NCBI GenBank assembly: GCA_905182995.1 | Contig: CAJJDP010000126.1 | Span: forward strand, 249,762 to 313,761 | DNA length: 64,000 bases | Source: Paramecium octaurelia | Taxonomy: Eukaryota > Ciliophora > Oligohymenophorea > Peniculida > Parameciidae | Direction of reading: 5' to 3' | In this document: one piece after another, positions 12,401 to 24,303 of the stretch | Layout: every line of letters begins with the position of its first letter | Numbering within the stretch: position 1 is the stretch's first letter | Made by a program: the position numbers and the translations under genes | Notes under the pieces: generated by a model | The model's database searches: none | What the model saw: the letters and a program-made list of their open reading frames with translations, nothing else | What the model was told of the DNA's origin: nothing

Positions 12401-12454
12401 TGATTATACGATATTTTTATTATTAATTTCTAATTACAATATTAGAAAATCATC

Positions 12455-12506
12455 GAATGTTCTTTTCTTCCTTAAGATACTTCGAAATTCAATCTCACGA
12501 ACATTC
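12455..12506. promoter_or_regulatory. Heat-shock-element-like cluster upstream of HSF
   Basis: GAATGTTC at 12455-12462 and GAACATTC at 12499-12506 are both perfect GAAnnTTC inverted pairs. Further TTC and GAA units lie between them (TTCTTC at 12465-12470, TTCGAA at 12481-12486). They sit 55-106 bp upstream of the HSF start codon. HSF binds arrays of alternating nGAAn units; the site arrangement is seen, the regulation is inferred. A copy lies at 13740-13791 in the duplicated segment. Confidence 0.55.
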
Positions 12507-12582
12507 TCAATTAAATGAACGCTCCCCCCAAATAATTAATCTTTATTTAAAATTAAAAAATCAGATTATTCACAGTATCTAA

Positions 12583-13153
12583 TCACACTTGGATTATTTC
12601 ACCATCATAAATGCTCCAACTTGAATCTTTCACGACTAGATCTTCTCCTTGCTATTACAATTCACCTTCCTAGTTAGGATCAAATATCAGCACCCTATCT
12701 TAATTGAATGAGGAGTTTAATTATTGTTAGAGTTATGATGATTTCCCTTCATTCTTGAATTATGATTCTATTTTCCCTTACTTTTCAAAAATTCTAAGTT
12801 TTATTCTTTTAATATTCCTATTGTTTATTAAAAAGGATTTAATACTTTGACTCAAAGCCCATATCAAATATAACATATTATTATCTAAGATCCCAATTGT
12901 AAACCTCATTTAAATTATTCAATACATTGTTTTCACAGAGTGTTTACCCTTGGTGACAGATTTTATGATCATCTATTTCCTTATACTAATAAAATACAAA
13001 ATATCATTTAATTGTTAATATTTATCTATTATTATTCTTTGCAAACTCTTTTTCCATTTTACCCCAATATTTTACAGATCTTAACTCTTCTTACTATTGT
13101 ATTTTTAGGGCATTAATATCATTAATTAGTTCAATTAACTTAGGATTTACCAT
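12583..13153 (-). CDS. Hypothetical protein with an unexplained in-frame TGA
   Basis: Not recognised. Starting at the ATG at 13153 the frame reads a Lys/Glu/Gln-rich N-terminus (about 49 residues, with VKYWGKMEKEF) and then meets TGA. The same frame continues beyond it with good coding character (YKEIDDHKICHQG, NNLNEVYNWDLRQQYVIF), passes a 28-nt intron at 12818-12845, and ends in an acidic/Gln-rich tail stopping at 12583. With that intron removed the span is exactly 181 codons. I can find no GT...AG intron that removes the internal TGA and keeps frame. Options are a non-canonical intron, a base error, readthrough, or a decayed gene. An identical copy exists at 13868-14438. Confidence 0.5.
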
Positions 13154-13222
13154 TTTTAAATTTATGAGAGAGAATATTACTTTTATTTTTTTAATTTATG
13201 ATATGAATTCATTAATTATATN

Positions 13223-13685
13223 TACATCTGATATGTTTTGATTTCGATGAGGTTTCAATTCCATTATGGCAAACTAATCTTCACCGTGTTCCCCTGATTT
13301 TCTCTTTATCTTCTTCAACAGATTTCTAACATAATCAATCATACTCACCGTTGATCCTTCTTAAAATGAGGGTGAATAAACTCATTCTCCTTCTGATCAC
13401 TTCTTGATTTATGAAATCCATACATGTTCATCTAATCCCTATTAATTTCTCCCTCATTACCTATCTAACAAAAGATGCGAAGTTCCTGTGCTTAAAATAC
13501 ATTGGCAACACTTGATCCTAAAAGGCTATTACGTTCTTCACCAAAAACCCTGAACCATCCTCATTCCACCCTACAATATCCTGTAATTGAGGATTCTGTG
13601 CATAAATATAAATATCTACTTCTAAAATATCATAAGTTTTCTATAAAAACGCTGGAATCGAAGACTAACTACGCGATTTTGACAT
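13223..13685 (-). pseudogene. Duplicate 5' fragment of the HSF gene (probable assembly artefact)
   Basis: Identical to 11938-12400: same ATG (here at 13685), same first three introns and the whole DNA-binding domain. It stops at the N after roughly half of the coding sequence, so the coiled coil and C-terminus are missing. Read literally it would be a truncated HSF paralogue; the one-N junction makes a contig overlap far more likely. Confidence 0.85.
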
Positions 13686-13867
13686 TGATTATACGATATT
13701 TTTATTATTAATTTCTAATTACAATATTAGAAAATCATCGAATGTTCTTTTCTTCCTTAAGATACTTCGAAATTCAATCTCACGAACATTCTCAATTAAA
13801 TGAACGCTCCCCCCAAATAATTAATCTTTATTTAAAATTAAAAAATCAGATTATTCACAGTATCTAA

Positions 13868-14438
13868 TCACACTTGGATTATTTCACCATCATAAATGCT
13901 CCAACTTGAATCTTTCACGACTAGATCTTCTCCTTGCTATTACAATTCACCTTCCTAGTTAGGATCAAATATCAGCACCCTATCTTAATTGAATGAGGAG
14001 TTTAATTATTGTTAGAGTTATGATGATTTCCCTTCATTCTTGAATTATGATTCTATTTTCCCTTACTTTTCAAAAATTCTAAGTTTTATTCTTTTAATAT
14101 TCCTATTGTTTATTAAAAAGGATTTAATACTTTGACTCAAAGCCCATATCAAATATAACATATTATTATCTAAGATCCCAATTGTAAACCTCATTTAAAT
14201 TATTCAATACATTGTTTTCACAGAGTGTTTACCCTTGGTGACAGATTTTATGATCATCTATTTCCTTATACTAATAAAATACAAAATATCATTTAATTGT
14301 TAATATTTATCTATTATTATTCTTTGCAAACTCTTTTTCCATTTTACCCCAATATTTTACAGATCTTAACTCTTCTTACTATTGTATTTTTAGGGCATTA
14401 ATATCATTAATTAGTTCAATTAACTTAGGATTTACCAT
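13868..14438 (-). CDS. Second copy of the hypothetical gene at 12583-13153
   Basis: Same sequence shifted by 1285 bp, with the same internal TGA and the same intron. If the duplication is an assembly artefact there is one real gene, and this copy is the one whose upstream region (beyond 14506) is the genuine flank. Confidence 0.5.
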
Positions 14439-14506
14439 TTTTAAATTTATGAGAGAGAATATTACTTTTATTTTTTTAATTTATGATATGAATTCATTAA
14501 TTATAT

Positions 14507-17500
14507 TTTGAAATTTAATTTTCTTCTTAATTAAGCATCACTATATTGTTGAAATATCTATACTTAATGCTATTTTTATCATTTGCAGTTATTATCTTCA
14601 ATCCCATATTCAGCCTAATATAATGAATTATTTATTAGAACCAAAGATTTTTTGATTCAATCTATGTTTATTAATTGTAAACAATAGGAAAAGTTAGAAT
14701 TCTATATTATTTCTTCAAATTATTAAGTTTGCCGATTGAAGTGCTGATTCCAGCATGCAGTCTATACATAAAAAATAAAGGGAACTATTTTACATTATGT
14801 ATAAATCAATATAATGTTTGTGTTTTATAAACTTTGAAAAGATCAATTTAAAATGAATCAAAAAGATTATACTTCAAATCCTAGTAACTTTAAATATTTT
14901 AGTGAAGATTTTTGAATAATCATTTTTGATTATTTAGAAATTTTATACATATTGTTTGAGCCAAATAATTAAGCATATAATAAAGATGTTTTATATACAA
15001 TACTTCTGCCCCTTTATTGTAAAATTGATCAGTTTATGAGTCAGAAAACTAGTCTCGCTTAATAAAATCTCTATTGAATTGATATCTAAAAAAATGGATT
15101 CATGACAATAGTTAATCTTAAATTTGCTGTCTTTAATGTCGACACCCATTAAACTAGTTTTCTTCCTGTTATTAGAAGGAAATTGTAATATCATAAGTCA
15201 CTGCATATTTCAAAGTTTATTCTAAAAGTTAAGAACTGTTAGCCAACTTAGTCATAATTATCTATATTTTATAGAAATCTTTCATTCCTATAACCTTTTA
15301 ATAAAGCAATTTTATTAATATTATTTTGAATCAACACCATTGTGACAAATAAGCATTACTGAGTAGGTTAAGAAAGGATCATAAAAATAACAGGATCCAA
15401 TTTAAGTAAGATGCATTCTTATTCTTAAAAAGCATTGCTTACATACTTATCAATGAAGGATAAAAGTCTAATTATATAAGTATTCAATATTTTTAATATA
15501 TTCTCATATTGAGATTAAGCTACTACTACTTTCTCTTTATCGAAACCGTTTATTTTTTTGTATCCGTTTGTATTCCTATGTTTAATATTTCACTTGTGCA
15601 TTCATTACAATATTGTTATTAGATAATAAGTTGAAAATTTTTCCAAAATATTTATTCTATCCATTTCAAACCATAGAAACTTAAGCAATAAGAAGCTTAA
15701 GAGCCCAATTTATATATTATAAACAACCAATATTTATTAAATCCTCTTAAATTTCTAAATCTCCTTTTATTAAGAAATCAAAATTGTTAATAGACCTTTT
15801 GTTAAATATTCAAAATCATAAGCATTGATTTTAAAGAAAGGATGCATAATATGGATGCTGCCATGATTATATTTTTTTGCAGCCAGGGCATCAATCATTT
15901 CCTACTGCATTTCATTTTTTTAGTGATGAGTAAACACAAAATGACAAAAATTGTAGATTAAAAAATAAAAATTACCGTAAAACAAAGTTGACTACACACA
16001 AGAAAGACTATGACTCAACACTATTCCCTTAACGAAATTTGCATAACATCTTCAATTTTTATTTGAAATCTATTTATTCTATACTTGAAATATTAAGATT
16101 ATAATTTCAAAAATACTTTTCACTTTCAATATAATTTTTCTTATTTATGGATGAATTATAAATTTTTTTAAATAGAAATGATAATCATGATTTCTTGTAA
16201 AATGATAATCTTTTTTAATTATTTTATAAAAGCAGATTAAATAATATTAATAAATACAAATAACACAGAATTCAACAGAATTATTTAAAAACAGAAAATG
16301 GATAATTTTATATCAGATTACTAGGTTTGCTAATTCCGTTATAGTGATATTATTTTGACCCTTTAAATAATTATTTTCTAATTATTTCTAACTAAATATT
16401 TAAGGTATTAACTAGAATTACACATACTTAAAAGGTATTCATCTATTAATGTTTTTATCATTAATATATATTAACATATAAATTTAATTATAATAACTTG
16501 ATAAAATGAAAACCATAAAAAAATAAATAAGAGCATCTAAACAAATTTAGTATTGAAATTATGTAAACAATACGAGCTTCTATACATCTTGTATTATTGC
16601 ACTACCTTGATATGAGGAACTAAAAATACAAATTTTAATTTAATACAAAAATAATATTAATAAAATAAGCTAATTTGTATTAATTTTTTGTATCAAATCA
16701 AAGTTATCATCAATTTATACCTTAAAATACTCAAAAAGGATAATTATAGCTTTAAATTTTAAAGAAATAATATATTTGTGTGTCCAAATTATTTTTACGG
16801 AAAAAATTCAAATATCACTAAGTTAATATGTTGATTTACTCTAATTACATGATCTTTATAGCACTTTTGGATTTTACTTTTTCACTCGTATTATTATCAT
16901 ATATTACTAAAAATAAAAAATTTAAATTGTATAAATGGAGATAGAGATTGATTTTATATTTTTGTTTATTAAAAGACTTCTGAATTATTAATAATGCAAA
17001 GATCCTCTTCTAAAGTCCTTCAAATATATAAGTAACTCTCTTCGTTATTCAAACTAATATAACGCTTTCTTAAATCACTATTAATATTTAAGGTTTTATA
17101 GATTGATTATGCTTGTAACATAATTTTAAGAGTTTTGGGTAGTTATTCTAGACTTTTAAGAGATTTAAAATAAAATTTTCTAATATTTTAATGTCTTGAT
17201 AGTTGCATTCGATGATTTGATATTTTATTATGTTAATGTATATATTAATCACACTACTCTCTCTCTATTTTAATTACCTCTAGATTGAAGTTAACTTATA
17301 GACTCCATTTAGCGGCAATTTTTTCGATTAATTTGTAGATAATTATGTCCATCATTTATCATAATATATTTCTATTAACCTTCTCACTTACATAGAAAAT
17401 ATCTGAATTAGCATGCCTTATTATTCTAGTAAAGTTTATTAGGATGAATTGACAGATTTTTTGTTTGAAATAGATCTCCACAAAACTGCCATAAATATTT

Positions 17501-17759
17501 ACTTATAGTATAAAAACTAAATTACCTTAGACAATCGATTAAGAAAGTAAGTTTGATTAAACTCTTGTAGGCAGTCGAGTACATTTTTCATTTAACACAA
17601 CATTCTTCAATTATAAATTATAAAAAAATAATAGAGATCATACGCTTTTGTCTTCCTGTTTGATTCTTTTACTATCCCATAATTCGCACGCATAACCGAT
17701 ACATTCTTACTTGTACAGATGTAATATAGCTTTTATTTAAAAAAAAACCAACTGCTTTA
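14507..17759. other. Gene-poor AT-rich region upstream of the antigen gene
   Basis: About 3.2 kb, very long by the standard of this window, where neighbouring genes are usually 20-400 bp apart. It contains scattered open frames without clear coding character: minus 14877-15194 starting at the ATG at 15194, and minus 15602-16051. No repeats, RNA genes or telomeric repeats seen. It may hold decayed gene remnants and the extended upstream region of the surface antigen. Confidence 0.5.
15602..16051 (-). pseudogene. Possible gene remnant
   Basis: A 150-codon stretch is open between TGA stops on the minus strand. Its central part looks protein-like (MIDALAAKKYNHGSIHI, HPFFKINAYDFEYLTKG) while the ends drift into hydrophobic AT-driven sequence. 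I cannot identify it or find a convincing start or flanking exons. With only one stop codon in use and AT-rich DNA, an open frame this long can occur by chance. Confidence 0.25.
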
Positions 17760-18295
17760 GAGTAATTAGGAATTCAAAAATTTTCTTCATCTAAATGAAG
17801 AGGAGTCGAATTCGTCTAACAACAACCTAAAGATAATGAAGGCAACAAGAATTTAGTGATTTACTATCAAGAATAGAGCAACAGAGTAAAGATGAAAAAT
17901 GATACAATACAAAATTAAGCTGTTGAATAGGGGAAATGGTGAAATTCAGTGGTCAAATACAAGAAGCGAATGATTATTACACAAAGTGTTAGCAGCTTAG
18001 ATAGGTTAATTGTTTTAGCTTTAATCTAGTTTGAAAATATCCAAAAACTAAAGATATTGCAGCTTGATTGGATATTACAATAAAGAAACTCATTAACTTA
18101 GAGCTAGGAGGCTTCTCATGGTATTGTCTTGGCATCAAGAATCTTTATTAATTTAATTAATGATGAGGGTTGATTTTAAGATTTAATTATGCTACAAAGC
18201 GTTGGGAAAAATAAATATGTATTCAAACAAGTTTAAAATATACAATTATTGAATTATTCAAAAATATATAATAAAATTATAATGAATTACTTTTT
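17760..18295 (+). promoter_or_regulatory. Upstream region shared with the twin antigen gene
   Basis: Aligns by eye, diverged but collinear, with the region upstream of the minus-strand antigen (58460-58990). Shared landmarks include attaggaatt, gaagaggagtc, cttctcatg, a run attaatttaattaatgatga and the immediate leader ataatgaattactttttATG. Upstream control sequence of surface-antigen genes is known to matter for mutually exclusive expression in Paramecium; that this stretch does so is inference. Confidence 0.5.
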
Positions 18296-21200
18296 ATGAA
18301 TATTAAAGTGTTGATCCTGGCCTCATTGGTGGCTCTTGTAATAAGCTAATAGTATAGTATTTCTTAATGTGATTGTTCTTAATTGTTATCAGAAGATGAT
18401 TGCTCAAAAAATGATATCAACAAATGTTAATGGGATAGTACCAAAAAGACGTGTAAAAATTAGGATACAACAACTAATCCAGTCATAGACTATGCAAAAT
18501 ATTGTGATAACTTTAAAGAAACTGAATGTCCAAAATAAAAACCATGCAGCAACTGTGGATCTTATTCTGCATGTGCTTGGGTAGAAGGATAGTGTACATT
18601 TTTCACTGATTGCACAGCATTTAACAAAACAACAGATTCAGATTGTTAAGCTATTAGTAATAAATGTATTACTGATGGAACTCATTGTGTTGAAATTGAT
18701 ACTTGTGATAAATATAAAAAATAATAATCTTGTGTAAAAAACGTATTTGGTAGTTTATGTTATTGGGATACAAATAATAACAGTTGTGTTGATGCCGATA
18801 CTTGTGATAAATTACCAATCAAATTTTAAACAGATAAAGAATGTAGAGATCAAATTTAAAGTTGTACTGCAAAATCAGGAGGTGGATGTATTGATAGTGG
18901 AAATAATTGTAGTGATTAAAATTTAGAAATTTAATGTGTTTGGGATAAATCAATGAAAATCGAATGTTATTGGAATGGAACATAATGTAAAGATAGAATA
19001 TGTGATAATGCACCTAGTACTTTAAATACTGATGATGCATGTAAATTATTCAAAACTGATGGATCATGTACAACAAAATTAAATGGTGGATGTATTACTA
19101 GAACTACTTGTTCAGCTGCTACAATATAAGCTGCTTGTATTAAAAATAGTACAAATGAAGATTGTTATTGGAATGGAACAGCTTGTGTAGATAAAATATG
19201 TTCAAATGCACCTACTACATTAACAACTAATTCAGCTTGTGCAGCATTTTCAAAAGGTTGCATAACTAAATAAGGGGGAGGCTGTGTTCTAAATGGAGAT
19301 TGCTCAGCCGCTAATATTTCAACTGCATGTGTTAAAAACATGAATAATTTTGATTGTATATGGGATTCAACTTGCAAGGAAAAAACATGTGTAAATGCTC
19401 CAAAATCTAATACTACTCATGATTAATGCACTTCCTATTTATCAAAATGTACGGTATAATCAGGAGGAGGATGTTAAACGAGAAAGTGTGACAATGCTCC
19501 TATAACATTGAATACAAATGATGCATGCGAAACTTATTTACCTGCTAATAAATGCATTACTAAAAATGGAGGTGGATGCACAATTAACACTACTTGTTCA
19601 GTCATATCAATAGAAGTTGCTTGTATCAAAAATTCATTAGGCTAACCATGTTTTTGGCATGCTGCAAGTGGAAGTTGTAAAGACAAAATTTGTGTTAATG
19701 CTCCATCTAGTAATAATAGTCACGAACTCTGTTAATAATTTTTGAATACTTGTACTGTCAATTCTACAAACACAGGATGTGTAGAAAAAACATGTGAGAA
19801 TTCATTAACTTTATCAATTTGTGATAAAGATTTAAACAGCAACATATGCATTTGGAAAGCAAGGTGTTATAAGAAATAATGTGCATTAGCTTCAAGTTCA
19901 ATAGCTTCTCATTCTGAATGTTAAACTTATTATTCAAGTTGTACGTTAAGCAACACTGGAAAAGGATGTGTTACATTACCTATCAAATGTGAAGCAATTA
20001 CAATAGAAGCTGCTTGCAAAATCAAAGCTAATAAATAATCCTGTGGTTGGACAGGATCTTAATGTATTGATAAAGCTTGCAATACTGCTCCTAAAACCAT
20101 TCAAACAACTTTAGACTGTCAAAATTACTTATCGTCTTGTGTGGCTAATAATCCAATTACAGTAAATGGAACCTCAACAATTCAAGGATGTTAAGATTTA
20201 CCTAAAACTTGTGATGCTAGAAAATCATCTGAAAATTGTAATATCACAAGAACAGCATTTCCAACTTGTTTTTGGGATTCTTCATCTATCAAATGTGTTG
20301 AAAAATCTTGCACAACTGCAAATTTATCAGGAACACCAGGAGCACTTTCAGCTGGGTAATTCACTTTTGATAATTGTTAAAGCTACTTGAGCACATGCAT
20401 TACTACCAATGCTCAAGGTACCTGTACTTAAACATCATATCCTTGCATTTCAAATAATCCTAAAGATGGATGTATGGTTAAGCCAACAAGTTGCTCATAG
20501 TTAGTTCAATAAAATTGTAAAGATGGATCTAAATCTAATGGTGATTGTTATTGGAATGGATCTAACTGTGTAGAAAAGACATGCACAAATATAATATTAA
20601 CAACACATAATGATTGCTATAACATATTCAATCAATGTACTGTCAATGATGATGGCACGGCATGTTTATAGTTAGCCTCTGCTTGCACTTCATATAAAAT
20701 TTAAGAGAATTGTAAAATTACATCTACATAAAAAAATTGTTATTGGACTGGAACTGTTTGTAGAAATGCAATTTGTGATGACACTCCAGATTCTGATCTT
20801 TTTGATTCTGATGAAGAATGTCTTAAATATTAAACTCAGAATGAGACTTGTACAATAATTGCAAAAGTTGGAGGATAAGGGTGTGTTCAAAAATAACCAG
20901 TTTGTTCCAATTATAAGACTTCTAGTTAATGTCATAAGACTTTATCAAATGTAAATGCTTAAGATGATTGTAAATGGATTAATGGAATATGTTATTCATT
21001 ATCAACTTTTGCAACTGGAGCTTGCTCAACATTTAAAGGAACACAAGAAATGTGCAAAGCTTATAGATAGGGATGCACAAATGTAGCTAATGCTAGTACT
21101 TCAACTGCATGTACATTAGATTGTACTTTAAGAATTGGAAGTGGATTGACATTCTAAGATTGCTAAACTGTGGATCCTACATGTTCGGTTAAAAAGGATG

Positions 21201-23529
21201 GTAGTGGTTGTATTGCAATTTAATCTATATGTACAGGATATGGGACAACATCTGCAAATTGTTATAAATCAGGTGCAACTGGAACCCAATCGAATTGTCT
21301 GATGAATAAAGCAATACCACCAAGTTGTTAAGCAGTGAGTTCAGCAGCTGATTGCGCACTTGTAAGCGGATCAGGACTTGATCATGCTAAATGCTAAGCA
21401 TATAATATTGCATGTACATCGTTAGGCAACGGAAGTGGATGCTAAGAATTTAAAGCAAATTGCACTGCTTATACTGGTAATACTGATAATTGCACAGTCT
21501 CATAATAAGGTAAATGCTATTTAAATGGTACTGATTGTATTCGTTTTTCTAATTGCTTTTCAATTACTGGAACAAACCTTACTCATCAAATATGTAATAC
21601 CTACAACACTGATTGCACTGTAAATAAATAAAAAACAGTATGTTAAGATAGGAGAGCTACTTGTGATTTATACACATCTCAAGAATAATGCACAGTATCT
21701 GCAGCTGACTTAAAAGCAAGTTAATGTGTTTGGAGTGGTACAGCCTGTCTTGCAGTTACAGTAGTTGCTACTCATTGTGCCTACATAACTGGAACCAATC
21801 TGACCGATTCATTTTGTGCTTCTTACAATAATAATTGCACTGTAAATTACGAAAAGACTGCTTGTTAGGAGAAGAAAGCTTAATGTGGTTTATATTCAAC
21901 TCAAAGTTCTTGCACTCTATCACAAGCAGCTGATACAGCCGGAAAATGTATTTGGAATAATGGAGGTTGTCGTATAATGACATCACTTGTTACGATTGCT
22001 GCATCTATTAAAGGTTTTTAAATGAAAAGTGCAAGATGTGCATAGTTCAATCCAGCTTTTGCAGCAACAAAAGGTGGATCTGAATGTTTTATCAAAAAAG
22101 GTTAATGTAGTTTGTACACGGAAGACTAATGTACATTATCCTCAGCATCTGGTACAGCAGCAAATTGTATTTGGGATGGTTCACATTGTTAAGCATTTAC
22201 TTCTGGTTCTCTATGCTAATATATTTCAGCATTTGAAATAGATGAGAGCTATTGCCCTTCAGTTAATCCATTTTGTACAACAAAATTAACAAGAAATGGT
22301 TGTTATGAAAAGAAGGCTAATTGCTCAGATTATACTGTAGAAGGTGATTGCTAATTATCTTTAGCTTCTGGAACAGCAGGATTTTGTTTTTGGACTGGTT
22401 CGATTTGCACTTATGTGACAGACCCTGTTAATCAATGTGCTAAGGTCCTTACTTTTCTTCTTGCAACTGATGAATAATGTGCTAGTTATAATACTTCATG
22501 TATTCCTTAATTTAGTGGAGGCGGATGTCAATATATTCAAACAAATTGTGCTTCATACACAGAGTCAAAAAGTTGTTATAAATCTGTAAATGATGGTTAT
22601 TGTGCTTGGATAGATAGCAAATGTGTATATATAACAAGTCCAAGTCAATGTGCTTCAGTTTCTGGAAATAATTTGTCTAGTACTTATTGCAATGGATTAC
22701 ATAAAGATTGCTGGCCGGCTACAAGCAAGTAGACTTGTTATTAGATGAAAGCTGCTTGTACAGATTATACTTCCTAAGGATAATAATGTATTAGGACTTT
22801 AACTAATGGAAATGCTGGGCTCTGTGGTTGGAGCAATACTTCTGTATGTTATTAAATAACATCTGCCAGCTAATGCAATACTTAAAATGTGGCTATTGTG
22901 AACCCATCTTATGCAACAACAGATGCCTTTTGCGCTACTTTTAATGCTGGCTGCATTGCAGATGCAGATAAAAGAGGTTGCTAAGAACTGCTAACAACTT
23001 GTTCTTCATATACAGAAATGTCGAAATGTAGTTATGCTGGAACTTTATAATCCAAAGTTAGATGTTATTATACAAGTTCAACTTCAAAATGCATTACAAT
23101 TACAGATCCTGCTACTTAATGTAAAGATATTCCACAAGGATACACAGAGGCCACTTGCGTATCTTATCATAGTGGTTGCACAGTCAAATAAGATTCAACC
23201 GGCTGCCAAGAAAGAAAAGCGGTGTGTGCAAATTACACTACAGAAGACAGTTGCACATATTCAGCAGCTGCATCTCCTTTTAATGTGTGTCTTTATCTCA
23301 ATTCAAATTGTGTTGCTGCAAGAGAATTGCTAACTGATTGTGCAGCCATTACTGCGTCTTCAGGTTTGACTGATTCTGGTTGCAAAGGGTATAACATCAT
23401 ATGCACATCAAATAAAGCGGGGACTGCTTGTTAAGAATAAAAAGGCTCCTGTTCAGATTATCCAAATTAGGATTCATGTACTGTCTCCTCTAGCTCTAAA
23501 TGTATTTGGAGATCTAGTTGTACTTCTGT

Positions 23530-23611
23530 TACAGATTTTAATTTGATTTTTTATGAAGATTTTTTAATTATGGAATTTCAGAATATTGAGGAGTATATAA
23601 TATTTTAACTG
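23530..23611 (+). other. Retained internal eliminated sequence (IES) with a mutated right boundary
   Basis: 82 bp present here and absent from the aligned position in the twin gene, where the sequence reads tctgTTAgtgatgc. Left edge TACAG fits the Paramecium IES end consensus (TAYAGYNR). The right edge, read inward on the other strand, gives ACAGTTAA, so ACAG inverted termini are present. The flanking dinucleotide, expected to be TA, is TG (23612-23613). IES excision needs TA at both ends, so this single change explains retention. The insert is more AT-rich than the surrounding gene, carries no codon pattern, and shifts the frame by one (82 = 3x27+1) into a TGA at 23615-23617. Precise removal would leave TCT GTT GGT GAT, in frame, with one Ser-to-Gly difference from the twin. 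Confidence 0.85.
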
Positions 23612-24303
23612 TGGTGATGCAACTACTGAGTGCGTATATGTAGTAGGTACAAATTTAACTCATGATATTTGTGCTTCTTTTAACAATGGATGCACAGTAA
23701 ATAAAACAGGAACCTCTTGTTAACAAATGAAAGCCATTTGTACTGATTATACATAAAGTGATAATTGCACTAGATCGTAAGATTCTGGACCATAAAGTTA
23801 CTGTGTCTGGCATTCTACATGCATATCTGTCACCAATATTACTACCGATTGTGCTTATGTAACTGGTACAAATTTGACTGACGAATTTTGTGCATTATAT
23901 AATCCTGATTGCACAGTTAATTATTCAGGAACTGCTTGTTAAGAAAAGAAATCCAATTGTTCAGATTATTCTTTGAAAGAAAATTGTGCAGCAAATTGCA
24001 TATGGGATGGCACATCAAATTGCCTTTTTATCTCAGATCCTTCTGCTTAATGCAGCTTAGTGAATGGAAAGACAGGACTCAACCTTGATATGTGTTAATT
24101 ATATAATAGTGAATGTGTTAATCTAAGAGATGGTACTGGATGTTAACATGCTTAGACAGATTGTAAGAATTATACAACATAGAATTAATGTGTTGCTTTG
24201 GCTAATGGTACTTCCTGTTTATGGTATGAAAATTCTTGCTACCAAATAACAGGTACTACTTGTAGTGCAATTACTGGAACTGATCTGAATCATGATACAT
24301 GCA

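Larger units (their letters stand above)
11938..13221. repeat. First copy of an N-flanked 1284-bp tandem duplication
   Basis: This segment is repeated without visible difference at 13223-14506 (offset 1285), with the single N at 13222 as the only spacer. It contains the 5' half of HSF and the whole neighbouring gene. Perfect identity abutting a one-base gap points to two overlapping contigs placed end to end. Confidence 0.9.
13223..14506. repeat. Second copy of the N-flanked 1284-bp duplication
   Basis: Matches 11938-13221 base for base by eye. The copy begins abruptly inside an HSF exon right after the N and ends exactly where the first copy ends, after which unique sequence resumes. Confidence 0.9.

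Noticed and set aside
12583-13153. TGA decoded as selenocysteine
   Set aside because: No candidate SECIS structure was recognised and nothing in the protein suggests a redox enzyme.
13223-13685. A genuine second HSF gene acting as a DNA-binding-only regulator
   Set aside because: It begins exactly at an N and is identical to the first copy; a contig overlap explains it without biology.
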